A stretch of 52,157 nt of DNA, from assembly GCA_019113645.1 (NCBI GenBank), contig DXGZ01000044.1, positions 1-52,157 on the forward strand. Reading direction: 5' to 3'. Shown here in pieces: positions 35,124 to 45,544 of this stretch (positions within the stretch are counted from its first letter, which is position 1; every line of letters begins with the position of its first letter). The notes beneath the pieces are model-generated. The model saw only the letters and a list, made by a program, of their open reading frames with translations. It ran no database searches and was not told the origin of the DNA. Position numbers and translations under genes: made by a program. Source of the DNA: Candidatus Mediterraneibacter vanvlietii (lineage in GTDB: Bacteria; Bacillota; Clostridia; Lachnospirales; Lachnospiraceae).

Positions 35124-38100
35124 CTATTCTTCATCATAATCGGAATACTCTTCAAACTCGATCGATTCAAGATCGCTGTCATCCGGCTCCTCCTCAGGTT
35201 CAACATCTGTCAGTTCTTCGTCTACGAACTCCTGCTCCGTAAAGCCGTGATCGCCGAAGGACTCGTTCTCATCGCGGTACTTTCTGTCCCCTTCGATGAT
35301 GTGACGAAGGTCTGTCTCACCGTAATCCACATTTTCCATGATCTCCACTTCCGTGTTGTCATCACGCAGCACGCGGACATCCAGGGCAAGAGACTGAAGC
35401 TCTTTTAAAAGTACCTTGAAGGACTCCGGAATACCCGGTTCCGGAATATTCTCGCCTTTGATAATCGCCTCGTAGGTCTTCACACGTCCCACAACATCGT
35501 CGGATTTCACTGTAAGGATCTCCTGCAGTGTGTAGGATGCGCCGTAAGCCTCGAGAGCCCATACCTCCATCTCTCCGAAACGCTGTCCGCCGAACTGTGC
35601 CTTACCGCCGAGCGGCTGCTGCGTAACGAGGGAGTACGGTCCGGTAGAACGGGCATGGATCTTATCGTCTACCAGGTGGTGGAGTTTCAGGTAGTGCATG
35701 TGTCCGATCGTAACCGGGCTGTCGAAGAACTCTCCGGTACGTCCGTCTCTTAAGCGCACTTTACCGTCTCTTGAAAGCGGAACGCCTTTCCAGAGTTTCC
35801 GGTGCTCTCTGTTGTCGGAAAGATACTGAAGCACTTCCGGAAGCAGCTCAGCGCCGTGTTTCTTCTCGAACTCATCCCACTCAAGGTTAACATAATCATT
35901 TGCAAGGTCAAGGGTATCCATGATATCCACCTCGTTCGCACCGTCGAATACCGGTGTGGAGATGTTGAATCCAAGCGCTTTCGCAGCAAGACTCAGGTGG
36001 ATCTCAAGTACCTGTCCGATGTTCATACGTGACGGCACGCCCAGAGGGTTCAGCACGATGTCCAGCGGACGTCCGTTCGGAAGGAACGGCATATCTTCCA
36101 CAGGAAGCACACGGGAAACGACACCCTTGTTACCGTGACGACCAGCCATCTTGTCACCAACGGAAATCTTTCTCTTCTGCGCAATGTAGATGCGGACAGC
36201 CTGATTTACTCCCGGTGACAGCTCATCGCCGTTTTCTCTTGTAAACACTTTCGCGTCTACAACAATACCATATTCTCCGTGAGGAACTTTCAGGGAAGTA
36301 TCCCTTACCTCGCGGGCTTTCTCACCGAAGATCGCGCGGAGAAGTCTCTCCTCAGCTGTGAGCTCTGTCTCACCCTTCGGTGTCACTTTACCTACAAGAA
36401 TATCACCTGCGCGAACTTCAGCGCCGATGCGGATGATTCCACGCTCGTCCAGATCTTTCAGAGCGTCATCGCCCACACCCGGAATATCTCTTGTGATCTC
36501 CTCAGGTCCGAGCTTTGTATCTCTCGCCTCCGCCTCATACTCTTCGATATGAACGGAAGTGTATACGTCATCCTGTACAAGGCGCTCGCTTAACAGTACG
36601 GCGTCCTCGTAGTTGTATCCTTCCCATGTCATGAATCCGATCAGCGGGTTCTTGCCAAGCGCCATCTCTCCGCCGGAAGTAGACGGTCCGTCTGCGATAA
36701 CCTCGCCTTTCTCGACATGGTCGCCTTTGTTGACGATCGGTCTCTGGTTGTAGCAGTTGCTCTGGTTGCTTCGCTGGAATTTGGTCAGTCTGTATGACTT
36801 CTTTGTGCCGTCCTCATGGCGGATCACGATCTCTGTTGAAGTAGAGCTCTCAACAGTACCTGCCTCCTCGGCAACCACGCACACGCCCGAGTCAACCGCT
36901 GCCTTAACTTCCATTCCGGTTCCTACAACAGGAGCCTCTGTTGTGAGAAGCGGCACCGCCTGACGCTGCATGTTGGATCCCATCAGCGCACGGTTGGCAT
37001 CGTCGTTCTGCAGGAACGGAATCAATGCTGTAGCAACCGAGAATACCATCTTCGGGGATACGTCCATGTAGTCGAATTTGTTTCTCTCGTATTCCTGCGT
37101 CTCCTCACGGTAACGACCGGATACGTTTTTGTGTATAAAGTGGCCTTCTTCATCGAGCGGCGTATTCGCCTGTGCCACATGGTAGTTATCCTCTTCATCC
37201 GCGGTCATGTATACAACCTCGTCTGTAACACGCGGATTCTGCGGATCCGTTTTATCCACTTTTCTGTACGGAGCCTCGATGAATCCGTACTGATTGATTC
37301 TCGCATAGCATGCAAGAGAGTTGATCAGACCGATGTTCGGACCCTCGGGAGTCTCGATCGGACACATTCTTCCGTAGTGGGAATAGTGTACGTCCCGGAC
37401 CTCGAATCCGGCACGGTCTCTGGACAGACCACCCGGTCCCAGTGCGGAGAGACGTCTCTTGTGCGTCAGCTCACCCAGCGGGTTGTTCTGGTCCATGAAC
37501 TGTGACAGCTGGGAAGATCCGAAGAACTCTTTCACAGCAGCTGTTACCGGCTTGATGTTGATCAGAGACTGCGGGGAGATTCCCTCCTGATCCTGTGTTG
37601 TCATACGCTCGCGGACAACTCTTTCCAGTCTGGAAAGACCGATTCTGTACTGGTTCTGGAGAAGTTCTCCGACCGCACGGATACGACGGTTGCCCAGATG
37701 GTCGATGTCATCATCATTACCCATCCCGTACTCGAGATGCATGTTATAGTTAATGGATGCGAAAATATCATCCTTGGTAATGTGTTTCGGAATCAGATCG
37801 TGAATGTCGCGCTTAATCATGCGTTTCATCTCATCGATATCTCCGGCTGATTCTTCAATGATACCTGCAAGTGCCGGATAGTATACCTGCTCTGTCACTC
37901 CTGCCTCTGCCGGGTCAATGTCGACAACAGCCTGAAGGTCTACCATCATATTAGAAAGAATCTTGATATTTCTTGAAGAATCCTCGCTCTCTACCCATAA
38001 GAACGGAGCTGCGGAATTCTGGATTGCGTCTGCAATCTCTCTTGTGATCTTTGTGCCCTTTTCAGCCACCACTTCGCCTGTCAGCGGGCTTACTACATCC

Positions 38101-38987
38101 TCCGCCAGAACCTGTCCTGTCACACGGTTCTTGAGCATCAGTTTCTTGTTGAATTTATAACGTCCTACTTTCGCAAGATCGTAACGTCTCGGATCAAAGA
38201 ACATGCTGTTGATCAGGCTCTCTGCGCTGTCAACCGCCAGCGGCTCGCCCGGACGGATCTTTTTGTACAGCTCTAACAGACCTTCCTGATAATTCTCAGC
38301 AGTGTCTTTTCCGAAGCTGGCAAGGATCTTCGGTTCCTCGCCGAACATATCTATAATCTCTGCATTCGTTCCAATGCCAAGCGCACGGATCAGCACTGTG
38401 ATCGGAACTTTTCGCGTTCTGTCAACACGAACATAAAAAACGTCATTGGAGTCAGTTTCGTATTCCAGCCATGCTCCTCGGTTCGGGATCACAGTCGCCG
38501 AATAGAGCTTTTTGCCGAGTTTATCATGGGCGATTCCATAATATATACCCGGGGAACGTACCAACTGACTGACGATGACACGCTCCGCGCCGTTGATGAC
38601 GAACGTTCCTGTCTTGGTCATGAGCGGAAGATCTCCCATGAAGATCTCGTGCTCGTTGATCTCATCAGTCTCTTTATTGTGGAGCCTTACCCTTACTTTT
38701 AAGGGTGCCGCATATGTCGCATCGCGTTCTTTACACTCGTCGATTGTGTATTTTACATCGTCTTCACAGAGTGTAAAATCCACAAACTCCAGACTCAGAT
38801 GACCACTGTAGTCAGCGATCGGGGAAATATCGTCGAATACCTCTTTGAGACCTTCATCCAGAAACCACTGGTAGGAATCCTTCTGAACCTCAATGAGATT
38901 CGGCATTTCCAGTACTTCCTTCTGCCTGGAATAGCTCATGCGGAAGCTTTTGCCGGTTTTAATGGGACGGATCCTGTTTTTCTCCAT
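35124..38987 (-). CDS. rpoB: RNA polymerase beta subunit
   Basis: A 1287-residue subunit. The rifampicin region reads [20 protein letters not shown] then [11 protein letters not shown], the wild-type sensitive form. The C-terminus is acid-rich (ending EEYSDYDEE). ATG 38987 gives the [13 protein letters not shown] start and has GAGGAG ten bases upstream. An open frame extends 16 codons further but has no binding site. It is transcribed with rpoC from its own promoter. Confidence 0.98.
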   Translation of the reverse strand: MEKNRIRPIKTGKSFRMSYSRQKEVLEMPNLIEVQKDSYQWFLDEGLKEVFDDISPIADYSGHLSLEFVDFTLCEDDVKYTIDECKERDATYAAPLKVRVRLHNKETDEINEHEIFMGDLPLMTKTGTFVINGAERVIVSQLVRSPGIYYGIAHDKLGKKLYSATVIPNRGAWLEYETDSNDVFYVRVDRTRKVPITVLIRALGIGTNAEIIDMFGEEPKILASFGKDTAENYQEGLLELYKKIRPGEPLAVDSAESLINSMFFDPRRYDLAKVGRYKFNKKLMLKNRVTGQVLAEDVVSPLTGEVVAEKGTKITREIADAIQNSAAPFLWVESEDSSRNIKILSNMMVDLQAVVDIDPAEAGVTEQVYYPALAGIIEESAGDIDEMKRMIKRDIHDLIPKHITKDDIFASINYNMHLEYGMGNDDDIDHLGNRRIRAVGELLQNQYRIGLSRLERVVRERMTTQDQEGISPQSLINIKPVTAAVKEFFGSSQLSQFMDQNNPLGELTHKRRLSALGPGGLSRDRAGFEVRDVHYSHYGRMCPIETPEGPNIGLINSLACYARINQYGFIEAPYRKVDKTDPQNPRVTDEVVYMTADEEDNYHVAQANTPLDEEGHFIHKNVSGRYREETQEYERNKFDYMDVSPKMVFSVATALIPFLQNDDANRALMGSNMQRQAVPLLTTEAPVVGTGMEVKAAVDSGVCVVAEEAGTVESSTSTEIVIRHEDGTKKSYRLTKFQRSNQSNCYNQRPIVNKGDHVEKGEVIADGPSTSGGEMALGKNPLIGFMTWEGYNYEDAVLLSERLVQDDVYTSVHIEEYEAEARDTKLGPEEITRDIPGVGDDALKDLDERGIIRIGAEVRAGDILVGKVTPKGETELTAEERLLRAIFGEKAREVRDTSLKVPHGEYGIVVDAKVFTRENGDELSPGVNQAVRIYIAQKRKISVGDKMAGRHGNKGVVSRVLPVEDMPFLPNGRPLDIVLNPLGVPSRMNIGQVLEIHLSLAAKALGFNISTPVFDGANEVDIMDTLDLANDYVNLEWDEFEKKHGAELLPEVLQYLSDNREHRKLWKGVPLSRDGKVRLRDGRTGEFFDSPVTIGHMHYLKLHHLVDDKIHARSTGPYSLVTQQPLGGKAQFGGQRFGEMEVWALEAYGASYTLQEILTVKSDDVVGRVKTYEAIIKGENIPEPGIPESFKVLLKELQSLALDVRVLRDDNTEVEIMENVDYGETDLRHIIEGDRKYRDENESFGDHGFTEQEFVDEELTDVEPEEEPDDSDLESIEFEEYSDYDEE

Positions 38988-39090
38988 TGACGTTTCACTC
39001 CTCTTGTTAATCTCTATAAATATGAAAAGAGCCATGTGCCAGCAATTATACTGCTACTATGGCATAGCTTTCCATAATAGTGCATTTTTT

Positions 39091-39120
39091 ACTATAGCAC
39101 AAAGCTCTTTTTATTGTCAA
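39091..39120 (-). promoter_or_regulatory. Promoter of rpoBC
   Basis: On the minus strand a perfect TTGACA (39115-39120) is followed after 18 bases by TATAGT (39091-39096). About 100 bases of leader separate it from rpoB. With the terminator upstream, this makes rpoBC an independent unit here. Confidence 0.85.
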
Positions 39121-39179
39121 TAACAAATTGCGATTTTTCGCAGATTTTTCTTGACATTTCTCGACATATGTGATAATGC

Positions 39180-39214
39180 AAAAGACCGCGGAAGTGTCAT
39201 TCCCTTCCACGGTC
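39180..39214 (-). terminator. Terminator after rplL
   Basis: A 10-bp stem with one mismatch (39184-39193 with 39205-39214) is followed on the minus strand by CTTTTG. It lies between rplL and the rpoBC promoter. Confidence 0.75.
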
Positions 39215-39270
39215 CCTGCCTCGCCGCCTTAATCGGCGGAAATCCTCAACAGGATCATCTTTCAGGTTTA

Positions 39271-39648
39271 TTATTTCATGTTAACCTCAGCGCCCTGCTC
39301 CTCAAGTTTAGCCTTGATCTCCTCAGCCTCAGCTTTGGAAACGCCCTCTTTGAGTACCTTCGGTGCGTTGTCAACAAGCTCTTTAGCTTCTTTCAGTCCA
39401 AGACCTGTGATCTCACGAACTGCTTTGATAACTTTAACTTTGGAAGCTCCTGCAGATACAAGCTCTACATCGAACTCATCCTTCTCGTCTGCTGCTGCAG
39501 CTCCGTCAGCACCTGCTGCTGCAACTACAACGCCTGCTGCTGCAGATACGCCAAACTCTTCTTCGCAAGCTTTTACAAGCTCGTTTAACTCTAATACTGA
39601 TAACTCTTTGATCGCATCGATCATTTCAGCTGTTGTCAATTTAGCCAT
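39271..39648 (-). CDS. rplL: Ribosomal protein L7/L12
   Basis: A 125-residue stalk protein with an N-terminal dimer domain, an Ala/Gly-rich hinge and the C-terminal factor-binding domain containing [21 protein letters not shown]-like sequence. It recruits translation GTPases to the ribosome. It follows rplJ in the same transcript. Confidence 0.98.
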   Translation of the reverse strand: MAKLTTAEMIDAIKELSVLELNELVKACEEEFGVSAAAGVVVAAAGADGAAAADEKDEFDVELVSAGASKVKVIKAVREITGLGLKEAKELVDNAPKVLKEGVSKAEAEEIKAKLEEQGAEVNMK

Positions 39649-39753
39649 TTTTGATATCCTCCATTTTTCTTATTTCATCAAATGATTTCTTATTTTCTTA
39701 TCGCGTGCGGTTTCCCGTCTCCGCTTTATGCGCTTATCCGCGCGGTTTCGGCA

Positions 39754-40329
39754 TTACTCTGCCGCTGTCTCAGCCGGAGCTTCTGCTGCCGCCTCAACCG
39801 GTGCCTCTGCAGCCTCTGCCGGTGCTGCTTCAGCCTCTGCTGTCTCGCCGCCCTTCTCTGCGATCTGTTTAATAACACGCGCAAAGTTGGCAATCGGTGA
39901 CTGCATGCTTCCAAGGAGTCTGGAGAGAAGTACTTCTCTTGACGGAATCTTGGAAAGTTCTGTAAGTCCTGCGACATCGTAGACATTACCTTCTACGACA
40001 CCGCCCTTAAGCTCAAGTGCCGGTGCGTCTTTTGCGAAGTTGCACAGGATTCTTGCCGGAGCTGTCGCGTCATCTTTGGAGATTGCGATAGCGCTCGGTC
40101 CTTCCAGGCAGCTCTCAAGGCCTTCACACTCTGTTCCTTCGAAAGCTCTCTTCATCATGGTGTTCTTATAAACCTTGTATACCACACCTGCTTCTCTGAG
40201 CTGCTTACGAAGCTCTGTATCCTGAGCAACTGTAAGTCCGCGGTAATCAACAAGAACAACTGACTGAGCATCCTTGATCTCTTCTGCGATTGCCTGTACG
40301 ATCGGCTGTTTTAATTCAACTTTTGCCAC
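39754..40329 (-). CDS. rplJ: Ribosomal protein L10
   Basis: A 191-residue protein that anchors L7/L12 dimers to the ribosome. The N-terminal part reads VAKVELKQPIVQAI, and the VLVDYRGLTV segment is conserved. The GTG at 40329 is chosen because AGGAGGTG lies nine bases upstream. A further ATG at 40413 lies inside the leader RNA. The last 30 or so residues are an Ala/Glu-rich extension, making it longer than the usual 165-175. Confidence 0.96.
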   Translation of the reverse strand: MAKVELKQPIVQAIAEEIKDAQSVVLVDYRGLTVAQDTELRKQLREAGVVYKVYKNTMMKRAFEGTECEGLESCLEGPSAIAISKDDATAPARILCNFAKDAPALELKGGVVEGNVYDVAGLTELSKIPSREVLLSRLLGSMQSPIANFARVIKQIAEKGGETAEAEAAPAEAAEAPVEAAAEAPAETAAE

Positions 40330-40344
40330 TTTCAGGTACACCTC

Positions 40345-40499
40345 CTTATTTATTTTGCGTGTACTGCCAAAAGAAACCTCCGCATCCAAAGACACAGAGG
40401 TTCGTAAATTCATACTCTCGTAATAAATCTGACTCTCCTCGGTAGGCGTTTTAATCCTTACGCTTTACAGCACCTACTGTCTTCGGCAGTTGCTGTATT
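40345..40499 (-). ncRNA. L10 leader (ribosomal protein autoregulatory RNA)
   Basis: The transcript between the rplJ promoter and rplJ contains the conserved GAAGACAGTAGGTGC segment (40463-40484 region) and its partner CCTACCGAGG (40438-40449 region), the hallmark of the L10 leader. L10/L12 binding here represses rplJL. An attenuator-like hairpin follows before the gene. Confidence 0.85.
40369..40402 (-). terminator. Attenuator-like hairpin in the L10 leader
   Basis: AACCTC and GAGGTT (40375-40380 with 40397-40402) pair around a 16-base loop and are followed on the minus strand by TTCTTTT. It could terminate the leader transcript when L10/L12 is in excess. Confidence 0.55.
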
Positions 40500-40528
40500 A
40501 CAATACCACCAGAGAGCAGGAATGTCAA
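40500..40528 (-). promoter_or_regulatory. Promoter of rplJL
   Basis: The minus strand carries a perfect TTGACA (40523-40528) and TATTGT (40500-40505) with a 17-base spacer. Element C begins only about 20 bases upstream of the -35. Confidence 0.85.
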
Positions 40529-40549
40529 GACCTTTTTAAAATTTTCCCG

Positions 40550-40902
40550 CCTGTTTTGCTTCACTGAGCTTCCGGCAGAAAGTGCGAAGGAAGCGAAGCG
40601 GATATCTTGATGAACCTTTCCGGATGAGGGGATGTGTGTGGCATGTGACTTTGGAGGAATCTGCTGGAACTTCTTAGGGGGTGGAAAAATGTTGTTAAAC
40701 GGTGCGAGGGGATTGTCTGAGCGGACGCGAGTTGCCCCGAGTGCCGTTTTGCATTTAGACATTTTTCCAGCCCTTTAGAAGTTCCCTGATTCTGGAACGG
40801 AACTTGACGCGCACATCCCCTCATCCGGAATACGTTTCTCCAAACCAGCCCGTTCCCATTCCTGGCACACTTTCCGCCTGGCTGCTTAGTGTACAAAATA
40901 GC
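40550..40902. repeat. Half copy C of the hairpin element
   Basis: Matches the right half of elements A and B: hairpin 40620-40828 with the conserved loop (GGATTGTCTGAGCG ... GAGTTGCC) and the right terminal repeat ending at 40902. It lacks the left half and the central hairpin. Its outer stem (CCGGATGAGGGGATGTG with its complement) differs entirely from the other copies on both strands. The last 27 codons of the jetD gene are encoded in it. It separates the Wadjet operon from the rplJ promoter. Confidence 0.85.
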
Positions 40903-42143
40903 AGACTCTCCTGCTCGATCTCCATCCCCTGTTCCAGGATGCACTTCTTCAGTTCTTCCAGACATCCCGCATCCATTTTCCGGAGCTTCTCGCTTTTATC
41001 GCGATCGAGCGGAATTCCTGCCCCGGCTGCCACAGCGCACTCATACGCTTCCCTGTCCATCCGGTACGGCTTCAGTTCAGGAAACAGCTTCCTCTGATTA
41101 TAGAGAAAGATCCGGATCCCGCCCAGGTCCATATCTCCCCAGTGCAGGAACTCTGTTCCCTCTTCCGCAAGGGATGCCAGGCGACCGAGGAATTTCAGTT
41201 CTTTCGGAGAGAAAAATCCGTGGCAGAATATATAAAGCGTATCCGGTCTGAAGTCCATGGATTCATAGTTCGCCTTATTTTCAATCAGCATGATCCGGCG
41301 AATCCCGGAAAGAGAGACCGGTTCGGCATGTTCCAGCGTCTGCGCGTTGATCACCGTGCCGAAGCAATTTGCAGAACTGTCGATCACATCCACATCAGCA
41401 TCCGCGGCAGGACGCAATTCTGCCCTTCCGCCATCTTCCGCACGGACCACAGAATCCGCAGAATCTGCAGATTCTTCACATATGATCCGATACACCAGCG
41501 GGCCTTTCCACTCCAAAGTCTGAGAATAGGTTTTTATTCCATGTACCCGGAGAACATCATCCTCTGTCATCCCCTCCACACAGAGGGGTGAATACTGGGC
41601 AAGCACTGTAACAACCTTTTTCTGATACTTCCGCTCAAACAGCTTCGAATCATGGAGCACAGCAGCACTGAAACGCCGTCTCCAGACAGGGGATTCCAGC
41701 GCTGCCGCTGCGTTCAGACATTGGAAGAATTTTTCATCTTCCGGATCCGGCTGTTTTACCTCCTGCCCGGCTTCCAGCCGTTCCAGAAGATTCCGGTAAT
41801 AGGACTCCAGAAATGTTCCCGCCGCATTGTCCGCCCACTTCTTCGCCGCACCGATCCGGCGCAGCTGCTTCTCGCGGGGATCTTCCATCCCGGCGCGGCG
41901 GCAGAGCGCCGGAATATCGCCGACATTGTAGTGGATGCGGCGGATATCCGTATCCATATCCCGCCTCTCCGTCCGGATCAGCCCTGCCCGTTCCAGCTCG
42001 TCCGCCTCCTGAAGGAGTGCTTTCCTGCCGCCGACCTCGCGGATCATCTTCGCGTCCACCTCAGGATGCCGCGCCCCTTCCAGTGCGCCTGACCGGTAGG
42101 CCGGACCATTTGCCAGATGAATCAGATACTCTGTCAGATTCAC
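40821..42143 (-). CDS. jetD: Wadjet subunit JetD (DUF2220, Toprim-like nuclease)
   Basis: A 440-residue protein. An N-terminal winged-helix-like region precedes a C-terminal Toprim-like nuclease domain with ENKANYES (catalytic Glu) and HWGDMDLGGIRIF (DxD). JetD is the nuclease of the Wadjet complex that cuts circular plasmid DNA extruded by the SMC-like JetABC motor. It starts with GTG, overlapping the jetC stop by four bases. The final 27 residues (from LFCTLSS to the end) are encoded by element C and are probably not native: the natural end would be near IEQESLL. Confidence 0.88.
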   Translation of the reverse strand: MNLTEYLIHLANGPAYRSGALEGARHPEVDAKMIREVGGRKALLQEADELERAGLIRTERRDMDTDIRRIHYNVGDIPALCRRAGMEDPREKQLRRIGAAKKWADNAAGTFLESYYRNLLERLEAGQEVKQPDPEDEKFFQCLNAAAALESPVWRRRFSAAVLHDSKLFERKYQKKVVTVLAQYSPLCVEGMTEDDVLRVHGIKTYSQTLEWKGPLVYRIICEESADSADSVVRAEDGGRAELRPAADADVDVIDSSANCFGTVINAQTLEHAEPVSLSGIRRIMLIENKANYESMDFRPDTLYIFCHGFFSPKELKFLGRLASLAEEGTEFLHWGDMDLGGIRIFLYNQRKLFPELKPYRMDREAYECAVAAGAGIPLDRDKSEKLRKMDAGCLEELKKCILEQGMEIEQESLLFCTLSSQAESVPGMGTGWFGETYSG

Positions 42144-45100
42144 GATCTATCTCCGTCCTTTCCTTCCGGCACCGACTGCTCCTCAGCGGTGTTCTCCGCT
42201 TCACCTTCAATCATGCTGAGATAATTTCCTTTATCAATATGCATCATGCTGACCTGGTTTTTAAACCTCCGGAAACCGTACACGCAGTCCACATTCCGGA
42301 TCAGCGACTGCAGACGCTCGTCCGGCACGCAGACGATGAGCTGGAGTTCCAGCTCCCTGGCATATCTTAAGCACACCTCGCTTCGCTCCTTATCCATCTT
42401 GGAGAACGCCTCGTCGAGGAGCACCAGCCTGATCTTCGAATCCCGGTTGCTCTGCTGCATGTAAAGCATGGCGAATCCTGCGAGCAGCGCCACGTATTTC
42501 GGGTTCTGGCCCTCACCGCCGGAGTCCACGCCCGCCATATCATCCACGTAGTTCTTTTTCTCGACACCGTTTTCATCGATCACCTGCTCGTACATACTGA
42601 AGGTCAGATAGTTCCGGTAATCAGCGAATTTTTCCATCTGCTGACGGTGTTTCTCCCGGTTCTGACTGTCCTCTTCTTTAAGCGGCATGAACTTCTCCGT
42701 GAGAAGCTGTATCTTCTGTTCGTATTTCCGAAAAAAATCATCTTCCATCAGACTCAACTGTCCATCGAAACCGCCCGTGTCGATCACCTTGCTGTCCAGC
42801 TCCTCTGCCATCAGCATATCATAGAACTGCCCGTTCTCATTCTTCGCCGGCAGGATATCAATCTGGTAAATACTGTCGGAGAAGCGGATCTTCGCAAGCA
42901 TCCGGTTAATATCTCTTCTGTGCCTGTAAGCGGCTTTGATCTCACCATGTATTGTTGCAATCACGTTGTCTCTCAGGGAATGATAGACAAGCTCATACTG
43001 CTTTTTGAATTCTTCTTTATATTTCGGTTCAAAATCCTCCCGGCAGCGCTGAAGTACTTTATCGTACACATCGTTGGAATGTTCCACTCCGGTGAATCCG
43101 TACGCCGGATACTCCCGGTTGAACCGGTTTCTGGCAATTGTCCGTTCATCGGAAAGTTCCGCTTCCCGCTCATCCAGCCGGTCAAGCTGCGCCCTCACCT
43201 GCTGGCGATAAGATGCTTCCGTCCGCTTTCTGATCTCTTCGTTCACTTCCGCGGTCAGCGCCTCATCCTGCACGAATCCTGTCGTCAGCTCCTCCAGCTT
43301 CACCGTCAGATCCCGGATATCCCGCTCCGCCGACTCCAGTACACTGCCCAGACGAATCTGCTCTTTCTGAATCCCGTGTGCCTTCTCTTCCCGGTCCGCG
43401 ACATCGGATTCCAGCTGCTTCTGCTCGTTTTTAAGCTCCGCGGTTCGCGTTCCGTCTTCCAGCTCCCGAAGTTCTTCCCTCAGTTTCTCCTGCTTCCTGT
43501 AATATGCTTCCAGCTCGTCCGCCGCAGATGCAAGACGCAGAACCTGGGCGGTCTCCTGGCTTAAGTCCTCAAACTTCTGCGCCTCTTTCAGCGAAGCTTC
43601 CAGCTGCCGTTCTCCAATCAGATTTTCCTGCAGGGCATCAATCTCTTCCGCCAGTTCCCGCAGACGCGCTTTTGAGATCTTCGTCCCGATACAGGCGCCC
43701 TTCGTATAGTCTCTGCTGCGCAGGTGCCGGAAAATATAGTTGCTGTAAGAATAGCAGTCCGGCGTCACACCGTCACGCACCTGATCCAGTTCCTCCACAG
43801 TCTCGCACTTCTGAATCCGCCCGAGATACCGTTTCAGACACCAGTCCACATAATCCACGTCCGTATGAACCGCCTCATAGAGAGAATTTTCTTCCGCCCG
43901 GGGCGACTCACGCTTCAGTGCGGCACTGTTGATCAGATCCGTCTCCTCGAAGCGCTTCATCTTCCGGAAGATCTTCGCGGCATCCAGCGCATAGGCCGGC
44001 TCTGTGATCATGCTCTTCTTCAGGCGTCCCAGACGGCCTTCCACCGCATTCTTCCATTTCTCATCCGTGACATCAAAAAGATCCGCAAGAATATGGACGT
44101 GAATCGTCCTGCCGTAACGATCGCTCAGTGCGCTCTGCAGCTGCTGCCTCGCCTCTTTGAGCTCTCTCGGATAAGGTTTCCTGTCATTATTCATATCCTC
44201 CAGGGCTTCCTCTTTCTCCCGGAGTTCTTTCGTCGTCTCCCGGATCGACACTGCCGTCTCCGCCAGCTCTTCCGAGATATTGTCCATCGCTGCCTTCAGG
44301 TGATTCCGAAGTTCCCCGCAGGTCTCTTCCGTCACCTCGCCGCGGGCGAAATCATCAATCAGCTGAAGCGCCCGGTTGCTCACATAATCCGTAGCCGTCT
44401 CATCGGTTTCCCAGCGCCTCAGTCCGTTTATGATCCTTCGCCAGTCCGCCGAATTATCCGCCAGCAGCTGAATCGTATGCTCCATCTCCTGTAGTTCCTG
44501 CTGCTTCTGTCCGTAATCACTCTTCTTAAGTTCCGCCTTGACGTCAATCAGCCGGTTCCGGAGCGCTGTCAGCTCTGCCTGGACTTCACTCTGTCTGCGC
44601 TCCGTCCGTTCGGAATCCCGTTTCGCACGTTCAAGATCATCGCTTCGCGATGCGATTCTGGTTCTGCATCCCTCAATCTCGATATATTTCAGAACTTTCT
44701 CCGCATACACTCTGTCCGCCCGGACATTGGTCAGTTCCAGATCCGCCGCATGGACTGCATCCAGCATCTCGATCCGTTTCTCCAGATCTTCCACGCGCTC
44801 CCTGATCTCCCGGTACGCTCCCAGCTGCTCACTGATGACAGCCACCGTATTCTCCCGGCTCTTCGGGAACATATAGTCCCGGATAAACTGCCCGGTTCCA
44901 CTGGTCATCTTCAATGCGATTGCGCTCTTCTCCATGGTAATCATCCGGTTCGACTCCACATATCCGAAAATCACCTCATAGAGGGTATTCAGATAGGATT
45001 CCCTGGACGGATAGACACGGTTCACATCCCCGTGCCCCCGGTTATCCACACTCCTGCTGCGCTCTTTCGCAAGTTTCCGGATCATATCAATGGTATAAGG

Positions 45101-45544
45101 GACTCCGTCTTTCAGATATTCGTCCTCCGGCATCCGTCCGGAATGGCTGAAGAAATTGTAGCGTCGCAGCTCTGTGTCATTCTTCCCAACCTCGAACGCC
45201 GCGCCGATACATGTGACAATATGAGTCCCCGTATCCTCGATCTCCATCACGATCTGAGAACAGAAATCCTGCCCTCCGCGGTTCACGCTTCCATCCTTCT
45301 GAGCGCCCCTCAGGTAGCTGAGCACGCTTCGCTTATTCTTGGAATCATCCGCTGCTTTGTTGAGAAAATTAGCGGACACGCTGCCGTAGAGCACCACCTG
45401 GATCGCGTCCATGACCGTGGATTTTCCAGAGCCGCTCTTTCCGCTGAACAGATTCACATGCTCGTGCAGAGTGAGGATCTTGTGGCTGATGCCGCCCCAG
45501 TTATTGATCAGTATCCGTGTAAAGAGTTTCTTCGGCTGCCTCAT
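42140..45544 (-). CDS. jetC: Wadjet subunit JetC (SMC-like ATPase)
   Basis: A 1134-residue SMC/MukB-like motor. Walker A GKSGSGKST is at residues 35-43, long coiled coils occupy the middle around a hinge, and the C-terminal half-site has the signature SGGEGQ and Walker B LVLLDEAFSKMD. ATG 45544 is chosen because AGGAGG lies six bases upstream. An earlier ATG at 45571 would put that site inside the gene. It overlaps jetB by 44 bases. JetC extrudes DNA loops and recognises plasmids by size and topology. Confidence 0.93.
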   Translation of the reverse strand: MRQPKKLFTRILINNWGGISHKILTLHEHVNLFSGKSGSGKSTVMDAIQVVLYGSVSANFLNKAADDSKNKRSVLSYLRGAQKDGSVNRGGQDFCSQIVMEIEDTGTHIVTCIGAAFEVGKNDTELRRYNFFSHSGRMPEDEYLKDGVPYTIDMIRKLAKERSRSVDNRGHGDVNRVYPSRESYLNTLYEVIFGYVESNRMITMEKSAIALKMTSGTGQFIRDYMFPKSRENTVAVISEQLGAYREIRERVEDLEKRIEMLDAVHAADLELTNVRADRVYAEKVLKYIEIEGCRTRIASRSDDLERAKRDSERTERRQSEVQAELTALRNRLIDVKAELKKSDYGQKQQELQEMEHTIQLLADNSADWRRIINGLRRWETDETATDYVSNRALQLIDDFARGEVTEETCGELRNHLKAAMDNISEELAETAVSIRETTKELREKEEALEDMNNDRKPYPRELKEARQQLQSALSDRYGRTIHVHILADLFDVTDEKWKNAVEGRLGRLKKSMITEPAYALDAAKIFRKMKRFEETDLINSAALKRESPRAEENSLYEAVHTDVDYVDWCLKRYLGRIQKCETVEELDQVRDGVTPDCYSYSNYIFRHLRSRDYTKGACIGTKISKARLRELAEEIDALQENLIGERQLEASLKEAQKFEDLSQETAQVLRLASAADELEAYYRKQEKLREELRELEDGTRTAELKNEQKQLESDVADREEKAHGIQKEQIRLGSVLESAERDIRDLTVKLEELTTGFVQDEALTAEVNEEIRKRTEASYRQQVRAQLDRLDEREAELSDERTIARNRFNREYPAYGFTGVEHSNDVYDKVLQRCREDFEPKYKEEFKKQYELVYHSLRDNVIATIHGEIKAAYRHRRDINRMLAKIRFSDSIYQIDILPAKNENGQFYDMLMAEELDSKVIDTGGFDGQLSLMEDDFFRKYEQKIQLLTEKFMPLKEEDSQNREKHRQQMEKFADYRNYLTFSMYEQVIDENGVEKKNYVDDMAGVDSGGEGQNPKYVALLAGFAMLYMQQSNRDSKIRLVLLDEAFSKMDKERSEVCLRYARELELQLIVCVPDERLQSLIRNVDCVYGFRRFKNQVSMMHIDKGNYLSMIEGEAENTAEEQSVPEGKDGDRS

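Noticed and set aside
42647-43564. Long open frames antisense to jetC, and similar frames opposite brnQ, thyA and prs
   Set aside because: Composition is that of a reverse complement of coding sequence, and the opposite strand has unmistakable conserved motifs.
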